Part shown: piece after piece, positions 21,388-29,556 of the stretch
Numbering within the stretch: the stretch's first letter is position 1
How the letters are laid out: every line of letters starts with the position of its first letter
NCBI GenBank assembly: GCA_018136815.1
Contig: CM030939.1
Coordinates: forward strand, 1,220,113-1,284,112
Source: Isochrysis galbana
Taxonomy: Eukaryota > Haptophyta > Isochrysidales > Isochrysidaceae
Length of the DNA: 64,000 nucleotides
Direction: 5' to 3'
Program-made: the position numbers and the translations under genes
Notes under the pieces: model-generated
Database searches by the model: none
What the model saw: the letters and a program-made list of their open reading frames with translations, nothing else
What the model was told of the DNA's origin: nothing

Positions 21388-22228
21388 CCCTAACCCTAAC
21401 CCTAACCCTACCTAACCCTAACCCTAACCCTAACCCTAACCCTAACCCTAACCCTAACCCTAACCCTAACCCTAACCCTAACCCTAACCCTAACCCTAAC
21501 CCTAACCCTAACCCTAACCCTAACCCTAACCCTAACCCTAACCCTAACCCTAACCCTAACCCTAACCCTAACCCTAACCCTAACCCTAACCCTAACCCTA
21601 ACCCTAACCCTAACCCTAACCCTAACCCTAACCCTAACCCTAACCCTAACCCTACCCTAACCCTAACCCTAACCCTAACCCTAACCCTAACCCTAACCCT
21701 AACCCTAACCCTAACCCTAACCCTAACCCTAACCCTAACCCTAACCCTAACCCTAACCTAACCCTAACCCTAACCCTAACCCTAACCCTAACCCTAACCC
21801 TAACCCTAACCCTAACCCTAACCCTAACCCTAACCCTAACCCTAACCCTAACCCTAACCCTAACCCTAACCCTAACCCTAACCCTAACCCTAACCCTAAC
21901 CCTAACCCTAACCCTAACCCTAACCCTAACCCTAACCCTAACCCTAACCCTAACCCTAACCCTAACCCTAACCCTAACCCTAACCCTAACCCTAACCCTA
22001 ACCCTAACCCTAACCCTAACCCTAACCCTAACCCTAACCCTAACCCTAACCCTAACCCTAACCCTAACCCTAACCCTAACCCTAACCCTAACCCTAACCC
22101 TAACCCTAACCCTAACCCCAACCCTAACCCCAACCCTAACCCCAACCCTAACCCCAACCCTAACCCCAACCCTAACCCCAACCCTAACCCCAACCCTAAC
22201 CCCAACCCTAACCCCAACCCTAACCCCA
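21388..22228. repeat. Telomere repeat array (CCCTAA)n with CCCCAA variants
   Basis: About 140 units of CCCTAA (TTAGGG on the other strand), with three one- or two-base slips near 21412, 21655 and 21757. From about 22115 every second unit becomes CCCCAA. The C-rich strand read left to right means the chromosome end points left and the chromosome body lies to the right. The open frames across it are artefacts of the six-base period. Confidence 0.98.
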
Positions 22229-22515
22229 CCCTTAACGCTCAACCCTTAACGCTCAACCCTTAACGCTCAACCCTTAACGCTCAACCCTTAACGCTCAACC
22301 CTTAACGCTCAACCCTTAACGCTCAACCCTTAACGCTCAACCCTTAACGCTCAACCCTTAACGCTCAACCCTTAACGCTCAACCCTTAACGCTCAACCCT
22401 TAACGCTCAACCCTTAACGCTCAACCCTTAACGCTCAACCCTTAACGCTCAACCCTTAACGCTCAACCCTTAACGCTCAACCCTTAACGCTCAACCCTTA
22501 ACGCTCAACCCTTAA
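22229..22515. repeat. Subtelomeric satellite (CCCTTAACGCTCAA)x20
   Basis: Twenty perfect 14-bp units (22229-22508) followed by half a unit (CCCTTAA). It directly abuts the CCCTAA/CCCCAA mixed array, and each unit starts with a telomere-like CCCTTAA. Confidence 0.97.
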
Positions 22516-22527
22516 GGTGGTCCGTGG

Positions 22528-23067
22528 ATGAGAGGGCCCACCCCCTGGTATCAAGTTCCTCCTGCAGTTCCCGGGACCGTCGCAATGAGCGCAGGGGGCA
22601 GTCAGAGGCCTGTCCCCGCGGAGGAGGGGGGGCTGGTGGAAGGGGGAGAGGAGGAGGAGGCCACGGCGCAGGCTGGGCTGGGTTCTCCCTTCTGCAACAC
22701 GGGCCAGTCACAGTCACAGGCATGCAGTGCCTTCGAGGGAGCCGCCGCAGATGAGAGCTGGGGAAGCGGGCCGAGCATGGTGCGAAAGGCTGTACGCTGG
22801 ATGAGGAATGCCATCTACCCCAAACCAGAGTTGGCTCGTCAGAAGAGGAGAAGGACTTCTGTAGGACCAGCAGACTTTGGCTCGCCGGGCGGGGGGTCTA
22901 GTTCGGCTCGTGTGAGCCGCCTGAGCGTGTGCAAGTGGGGGGGGGTCCGACGGGACTTCGCACCGTCTTTTCGGACGAGGATTCTGAAAAGGCGGGGAGA
23001 CCCTCCGAGCCGCTTTCGCCGGGGCTTTCCGCTCACGGTCAAAAATGTCGACCCCCCCCCATATTAG
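22528..23067 (+). CDS. Subtelomeric ORF with DFGSPGG motif
   Basis: A frame of 179 residues from the ATG at 22528, starting 12 bp after the satellite. It has an acidic Gly/Glu stretch, a basic segment (ARQKRRRTS), and then DFGSPGG followed by R-x-S-x-L. The same motif set (RRASLDFGSPGG...RRSSL) occurs in the ORF interrupted at 50134-51390. The C-terminal third is basic and low-complexity. It is followed 30 bp later by a LINE 3' end. A mobile-element or subtelomeric gene family is likely; function unknown. Confidence 0.4.
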   Translation: MRGPTPWYQVPPAVPGTVAMSAGGSQRPVPAEEGGLVEGGEEEEATAQAGLGSPFCNTGQSQSQACSAFEGAAADESWGSGPSMVRKAVRWMRNAIYPKPELARQKRRRTSVGPADFGSPGGGSSSARVSRLSVCKWGGVRRDFAPSFRTRILKRRGDPPSRFRRGFPLTVKNVDPPPY

Positions 23068-23094
23068 TACTTATAAAGCCGTGTTTGCCCGTCC

Positions 23095-23451
23095 TAAAAC
23101 ATCGGAAGACCTTTTGCAAGCGGCGAGAGGTCTAGATATATGAAACATCACCTTGGCCTTGGATAGTTCAACTACTTAACTACTTTAGTAGGAACTCAGC
23201 GGGTATCAAGAAAGATGAAAGGTAGGGACATGCAATCCAAAGCTAGAGCGAAGGAGAAGACAGTCTCCCGCCCCCTTCTCTCTTACTCCTGGCCGAAGTA
23301 TTGCGCGCGGACTCCCCGTAACCAGCTCCTCCGCTAAAGAGAGAACTCGGGAAGGGGAAGGGAGTTGAAAGGGGTTAGGGTTGGGTAGTAGGGAGGATTA
23401 TTAGCACTCTGCCTCACACCGCACTTGTAGCGGGGGATTTTAAGAAGATTT
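23095..23451 (+). mobile_element. LINE 3' end, copy 3
   Basis: Begins in the SEDLLQAARGLDI coding end (with an in-frame stop in place of Arg), then about 300 bp of 3' untranslated sequence ending GGGGGATTTTAAGAAGATTT at 23451. Severely 5' truncated. Confidence 0.78.
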
Positions 23452-23595
23452 CCCCCCCCCTTCATCTCCCCCATATTTATAGGGCTCTCCTAGGCACGGG
23501 TGTGCGCTAACATACATATATATTTCAGATTTTCCCGACAAGCGTGTAGGTTGCCGATCCTTATCAAGCAGTTCCGACGCGCTAGCTACACCACC

Positions 23596-26500
23596 TTAAG
23601 CACCGTTTTTTGGAACTTCTAGCTCGGAAATCTCCTTTTTCAAGAGCTGCAATCTTGCGGCATACCGGCGTCGGGTCTCTTGCACCTACGAGCAAACCAC
23701 CGTGCTCGCTCAGCATGAGCGCATACAAGGAAGTCAGTTCTCCTGGCGTGCGCCGGGTGCACAGTGTGCGCCAGGGCAACATCTCACCTCCCACAAACGT
23801 TGGTTGAGCTGTGTCTCAGCCTCCTCAAGCTCTGTGTCCTGGATACAAAGCGTGTGTAGTTCGGACAGTCGCGCTTGAAGCTCGAGACGCCTCTCATCGG
23901 CAGCAGTGGCAGCCTCAGCTATGTGTGGAGGAGTCGAGGAGGGCCAGTGTGCCAAAGCGACGGAGAACTCGGCGGGCATGAGGAAGGAGTGGTTCTCGAG
24001 CCGGAGGGAATAGACCCCGGAGCCACCGACAAATATGTGAGACGCCGCGGGCGGCGACGAGGCGGGCGGCGGCTCGATGAGAGTGGGTGGGAGGATGGCG
24101 TCGCCAATCCGAGGGTGCAGCGAGATATACAAAGAGGGCGCGAAGCTCAAGGGCGTAAGCGGAAGTTTAAGTCCGACCTGGTGGCAGCGAGGAAGGCAAG
24201 CTGAGCGGCGGGAGGAGTAGCATGGTGTATGCCTTTGCCAATCGTCATGGGCGCGGGTGGGGCGTGGGCGCATCCTAGGATTCGCGTGGGCAAGTCCACC
24301 TCGTATCGGACCATCGACGGGGTCGCAAGGACAAGGGGCACCTTGAGGTCGGCCCCAGGCGCGAGGCGCAGCGCTGAAGAAGACCAGGCGGCACGCGCAG
24401 GTGGCGGCGTCGCAGCCTCTAGGGCCCCACCGATGGGGCATGCCACGGCGCACGCGCCATTTCGCGCCGCATTCGACCAGCCAACGGTGCCGGTCGCAGC
24501 GCGAGGCGAGGCTGACATCAACGAATCTTCCGAGTCAGACGCTCGAAGCCGCGCCTCGAGCTCCGTACCGGCGCTCTCTTCCATGTCGTCTGGCAACTGC
24601 TCAAAGTCTTTACTGCAACCGTCGCAAAGAAACTGTGGGTTGCGCGAGATGAGGATGAGCTCACCGTCGATCATTTCGTATGCGCCCGGCGTGGAGACAT
24701 TGATCTCGCGTGCCTGCAAGCGGGGAGGAATCGTGACTGACTGCGGCCGTGCCAAGACTTACGCGCAGAGTGGTTAGCACGTACCTCGCGTTTGCGAAGG
24801 GTGTAGCCTCGCATCCGCAGAATCTCAGGGCACCGACTATCCTCCATGATTTGGGGAGTAAGTTCGTCGAAGCGCCAACCGTCGTTGCGCACGTTTAGCG
24901 ACCTTCGGATCAAGCCCAGAGCAAAGGGGCAGCCATGTGGGCATGCCATTGCAGCCGCGGGTGCTGGTCGTGCAAAAGTGATGCGCTGTGCCTCCCACCT
25001 GATGTGTAGCGAGGCTCCCTCGGCCACGTGGATCTCGAGCGCGCCGTCGAGTTCGAGGGAGTCGATACGCACATGCCGGCCTGACACGGCCAGCGTAGAC
25101 GATTCGCTAATGCGCACTAAAGACGGCGAGCCAAACTTACGCCTACGAGGCGGGTAGCATGGGCTGAGCTGCATGTTGCGTCACGGCAACGCCAATGCAG
25201 CATGAACGAGGCAGCGGGCGGGGCGCACCGCAGGATGGACATGCACGGCGCGAACGACGGGTGCAGCACGATGGCGGCGCCTAGAGGTACGCTCACACCG
25301 TGGAAGGTCCTCTCGCGCGGCGATCCCACCATGCACCCCGATGCACGAAGCGCTGACGCGTGCGCGTGATAAACCGCCATCTCTGCCGTCGCGGCCTGTA
25401 CGGGCGGCTCGGAAGTGTGAGTTGTGGGCTCAAGTGTGATGACGAGTGGGTGCATGGGAAGATTCCGATGCGTACCGCACCGAGTAGGCCGGCACGCCTG
25501 CCGCAGAGAGCTTGGCGGCCGTTGTGAGGTCGTTCTTGCAAGGGAAATAGCCAAATTCCATGGGAACGCTTGTGTAGCCGACGGAGGTAGACGTCTCACC
25601 CTCCTGAAAGAGCCATGCGACGTCTTGCATCATGCACTCAAGGCGTGTCGGCGACTTGAAGTGGCTGCGTGACACGTCGGTGTACTTGGGGTTAACAAAC
25701 TCACGCACCTGCGTGGCGTGGGTAGGCAGACTAGGCGCGTGCGTGGAGCGGCCAAGAGGCGATGCGCCCACACTGCTAGATAGTGCGCGCTTACCGCCCC
25801 ACCGGTCTTGCGGATGGCCTGCTCGTAAACCGGGAGCGACACGAAGATGGCGTTGGTGTTGCCAGGGAAAGGAGAGTAGCCCGAGGAGTCATTGGCGTCG
25901 GTGACTCCAGACGTTGCGGCCAGTAGAGGTTCGAGCTGATTGTACTCGATGGGGATGAGAGGCAGTCGCGCACCGTCGCCTGTCGTAGACTCCAGCGTTG
26001 CCAAAACACCCAGGGCCATCTTAGCGCGGCGCGGCATCGTGACAAAGTTCAGGTCAAGCCTGGGCATGCCGCCAGGTCACGAAGGTTGTGTGAGGATCAA
26101 CGAAGATGGTCCCAATCTTCCCCTCTAACACCTACCAACGGCCGTCGCCTCTACGTGCGACGCGTGCGGACGCGGCGCGCGACGAGCTCTGCTGAGAGCT
26201 TGCGCAAGACAGCTGCGCGCCATGGCGAAGATGTGGCCGCCTGTGGTATTGGCGCACCCTTTGACAGCCGATACACCGAGAGCGGCGAGGAAGGTGGCGA
26301 GGTAGTTGGTGCTCGAGTCTTGCAGAAACATGAGCCAACGCCGCCCTTCGCGCAGCCAGCGCGCGGCGGTGCCGGACGAGTGGAGCAGCGCATGCACGTC
26401 GCCATGTCCGTGCGGCTTGGTTAGCAGCGTGAACTTGTCCTTCGGGTCGACCACAAACGAGGCGGAGGCGTCGCCGAGTGCCGGAACCTTTTGTTGCTGT

Positions 26501-27334
26501 AGCAGACTCACCTGCATGGGACGCGGCGAGGCCGAGGCACGCAAGGCGGCACCGACTGCTAGGCCCAGACGTAGCGAGGGCAAGCCGCTTCACACACTAT
26601 CGAGCCATTGGAGCGAACCAGTCCAACCGCAGCACTGAGCCCCCAAGGCGGCACACCTGCGAGGGGTAGAGCCCAAAGTAGCAATTTTCATCTAGGAGCT
26701 CCCTCGTTCTCTCGTGCGTGTCGGCGCTCGTCATGATGACAAGTGGCAGGCGGACCTCGCGCCCGAGCCGCTCGGCTAGAAGGCGCTGCAACGCACTGAT
26801 GTAGCCAGTGTACACGGCGAGCACGCTCATGCCGGTCGTGATCTCGGCGGGCAGCGCCATCTTGATGCCCGAGAAGCCCAGCCGCTCGCCCAGCCCTCCG
26901 GCGGGCACGGCAAAGCAGAGCCCCGCGGCCTCGCGCAGGCCCACCGCTTCAAATCGCAGGTAATCAGCGTCAAGCGGTCTGAGGACCGTGTGCAGCGCCG
27001 GGTGCGGTGTGGCGGGTGCCCAGCCAGCAAGCGGATTGGCGCCCTTGTGGGCCTGCGCGAGCAGCATGCGAGCGTGCGCAATGTACGCGCGCAGTCCGCC
27101 CGGGTAGGCACGCTCGAGCTGAAGGAGTTGAGCCATCAGGCGCTGTTTGCCCTCATGCGGCCCCGGCGGCCAGTCCTCGAAGAGGTGGCCCTGCCCCAGC
27201 TCGACAAGGTCTGCGACGAGCGCTGCTTCCCTCGTGCTGAGGCCCTCTGCGTTCGTGGAGCGCTCCAACGAGCCCTCCTCCGCGACGAGACGCTCGCCGG
27301 CGTGCGCGGTGGGAGAGGGTGATCTCCGCAGCAT
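23596..27334 (-). CDS. USP: UDP-sugar pyrophosphorylase fused to GOLD-like and coiled-coil tail
   Basis: Nine exons in transcript order: 27334-26657, 26511-26258, 26059-25795, 25708-25481, 25395-25229, 25142-24785, 24713-24300, 24177-23788, 23685-23596. All eight GT-AG introns (71-198 bp) keep the frame, giving 947 residues. Residues 1 to about 664 align block by block with plant UDP-sugar pyrophosphorylase: VELGQGHLF, the uridylyl-binding loop AGGLGERLG and SGIKMALP (about 143-160), TKPHGHGDVH, EYNQLEPLL, SPFPGN, STRLECMMQD, EMAVYHAHAS, LELDGALEI and TPGAYEMIDG. The enzyme makes UDP-sugars from sugar-1-phosphates and UTP with broad specificity. Plant USP ends there; this frame continues about 280 residues. 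About 769-885 resemble a GOLD beta-sandwich (VRYEV..., GVYSLRLENHSF), and about 890-945 form a coiled coil. Changes from the plant sequence include SADTH for SDDTH. Core very secure, tail identity tentative. Confidence 0.88.
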
Positions 27335-27467
27335 GCCGTGAGGCTGCACCGCACCCGCAGGAGGTCGCAGCGAGCCAGAAGCGAGCCAGTGAGAGAGGGA
27401 GAGAAGCCGCCGACGCCGCGCGCGCCACCGCCGCCACCCGCCCGAGGAGCCCAAGAGCCCAAAATAA

Positions 27468-27510
27468 ATTAGAGTGACTCCACTGTGGGCGACAGTGGAG
27501 TCACTCTAAT
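27468..27510. repeat. Perfect 19-bp inverted repeat
   Basis: ATTAGAGTGACTCCACTGT (27468-27486), a five-base spacer GGGCG, then its exact reverse complement (27492-27510). It lies 134 bp upstream of the UDP-sugar pyrophosphorylase start, between it and a divergent gene. It could be a cruciform-forming regulatory site, a small foldback element, or the end of a decayed transposon. Confidence 0.85.
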
Positions 27511-27668
27511 ACAGTAGGGGCGCACCATTAACCTCCTTTGCAAGACAAGATTTTTTAGTTAAAAAAGCTCGCAGCCCCAGTTTTTAGTTAAAATCTCCCG
27601 GAACGGCGAAAATCGCGCTGCTGGTTTTCGGGCCGCCTAGCTATTGAACTTTTGGCTACCTGCCAGCG

Positions 27669-28298
27669 ATGGCGGACGAGGCCCTGCCCGCGGACGAGCT
27701 GCTTAGCCAGCTGGAGCAAGAGCCAGCTGGTGAAGGCGAGGCGCCCACGGGACGGCGCATAGTAGCACCAAGCTCAACGTGTTGCGCGAGAAGCGCGAGA
27801 AGCGCCTCGTGCAGCTCAGCAAGGGGCGCAAGCGCGTGGTCGACTGCGAGACCAAGCCGGGCACCGCGGTCAACAAGGCAGCCAGACAGGAGAAGGAGAA
27901 GGTGGAGAAGGCGCGCGCGAAGCTGAAGGAGGAAGGAGGAGGAGATGAGGGTGGCCGCCCTGGACGAGCAGATCGAGATTGAGGAGCAGAAGCAGGAGCT
28001 GGAGCGCGTTGCGGCGGCGCAGAAGGAGATGGAGGCGGGCGCGGAGCGCGCGATGTGGGTCCAGGGCTCGGTGGCTCTGGTGCAACTCTACTACGAGATG
28101 CAGCGCGAGATGGATGGCTCGACCAACAAGAACGACACGGTGTGGCAGGTCATCTACGAGCTCTACGAGGCACGGGTAGGCGAGGGCAAACTCCCCGCCT
28201 CGGACTCTCGAGCCTCGTGGCAGGCGTTGAAGCGTCGATTTGAAAAGGACCCTAGGATTAGGCAGGCTCAAGACTCAAGAATTGGGGGGGAGACTTGA
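27669..28298 (+). pseudogene. Frameshifted gene, helical with SANT-like C-terminus
   Basis: Three segments in alternating frames read as one protein: MADEALPADELLSQLEQE from the ATG at 27669, then LREKREKRLVQLSKGRKRVVD (from about 27775), then EEMRVAALDEQIEIEEQKQE to a stop at 28298. The joins need one-base shifts near 27765 and 27940, the second in a GGA-rich run, so either the gene is dead or the assembly has indel errors. The middle is a charged helix. The C-terminal 70 residues (DTVWQVIYELYEARV, SWQALKRRFEKDP) have the Trp and Arg spacing of a Myb/SANT-like helical DNA-binding domain. Such domains accompany several transposases, but none is seen beside it. Confidence 0.5.
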
Positions 28299-28630
28299 AT
28301 TGTGCGGACGACGTAGAGAAAGATACACAATCGAAAAATGAGACCTAGGCATACGGTAACGCACATGCACATGCACATACGCACATCGCCTCGCGCTCCA
28401 GTCGAGCGACCGAAAGGCGCTTGGGGCCAATGCGCGTCTTCATTGAACGACCGAGGACCGAGGGGGTCAGCAGCGACGGGAAGGAGGACGACCTCCTCGC
28501 CGTCGTCGCTTTCGGCGGATGAGCTCTCGAGAAGCTCATCCCACTGTCGATCCTCGTCCGCTGCGATCCCTAGCGCGAGCGCCAGCTCGGCGTCCTCCAG
28601 GTCTAGCGCCGTGAAGGGGCGGGTTGGCAT
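28268..28630 (-). CDS. Small acidic ORF, hypothetical
   Basis: From the ATG at 28630 the frame gives about 120 residues: MPTRPFTALDLEDAELALAL, an acidic Ser/Glu stretch (SSSAESDDGEE), then GPRSFNEDAHWPQAPFG. After about residue 85 it turns into low-complexity Cys/Met repeats, so the true end may be an intron near 28375. It overlaps the end of the convergent frameshifted gene. No family is recognised. Confidence 0.4.
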   Translation of the reverse strand: MPTRPFTALDLEDAELALALGIAADEDRQWDELLESSSAESDDGEEVVLLPVAADPLGPRSFNEDAHWPQAPFGRSTGARGDVRMCMCMCVTVCLGLIFRLCIFLYVVRTIQVSPPILES

Positions 28631-28739
28631 CGCCGCACGTTGTCGGAACACGCGGGAAGCCAGGGAGAGGTCGGGAAGAGAGCGGGGACGTCGGTTCACC
28701 ACACTCACTGAAACAACGAGCCAACTTGTATTGTGGTAG

Positions 28740-29550
28740 ACGTCAGCCCATTGGAAAGTCATCAAAAAAAACGTGAACAGGAAATTACAGGAATAGAGCA
28801 AAAACATAGAGGAAGGGATGTGGTCTCGCAACAGATCGAGCGACGGACCAGAACAGCGAAATTGGAGCGGGGGCGGGGCGCAGTGAAACCCGTCGCGGTC
28901 CGCAGGTCTTTTGTGAAAGTTGGCTTTCCACGGGTTTCACCGCGACTCGAGCAAGTGAAACCACAACAGTGAAACCCAAGTGGAACCCCCACAAAAAACC
29001 TCTAGAATCTAGAATCTTCAGATGTTTTTATACATAGTCGTATGCTATTGTGCCGGCTGTGCGCACTTTGAGCTTTAAGTTGAACTTTGTATGGACTTTT
29101 GAGTTAAAAAAACGAATCTACGAACCTGCCTCCGTAGGGACATTCAGCAAGCGTATGACGATTCGTTCCTTGTTGTTCTATAGAGACGCCGACCCCGACG
29201 GTAACAACATTTGAAAGCCGAGACTCAAACAACATGAGGTGCGCGTGTGTCGATTCCTTGGTTGTTGTTTTACGGAGACGCCGACAGCGACAACATTTGA
29301 AAACCGAGACTCAAACATTAGGTTGAGTACATGAGGCGAGTGTCTCTAGAGCGGCTGCTGCAATATGGCGCCTGCTACGATGACATCAGCTTAGAATTGA
29401 CAATGAAACCCACATCAGACATGCGATACTTGTCGAGCATGACGAAAGGTGCTAGCTGCAGGTGAGGAAGGCGTCATCCGTGCAACATACGTGCAGTGCC
29501 GCCATCTGCGGCCGGTATGGTTGAAAGCCTCCCAACCATTGACTCGCATG
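28740..29550. repeat. Noncoding, AT-richer; 90-bp tandem duplication
   Basis: No gene. Two imperfect copies of a unit (29159-29243 and 29252-29339) share CGATTC, TTGTTGTT, GAGACGCCGAC, CAACATTTGAAA and CCGAGACTCAAAC. Around 28885-28980 a GTGAAACCC motif occurs repeatedly on both strands. Confidence 0.6.
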
Positions 29551-29556
29551 AGCACA

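Noticed and set aside
21388-22242. Long open frames of Leu-Thr, Pro-Asn, Gly-Leu and Arg-Val dipeptides
   Set aside because: Translation artefacts of six-base telomere repeats, which contain no stop in several frames.
24147-24755. A separate gene for the GOLD-like part
   Set aside because: No stop codon separates it from the pyrophosphorylase, and all splice phases join it; retained as part of the fusion, with RNA evidence needed.
27335-27454. Longer N-terminus for the UDP-sugar pyrophosphorylase
   Set aside because: The upstream frame opens at a TTG codon; the first ATG is at 27334 and the family's conserved region starts after it.
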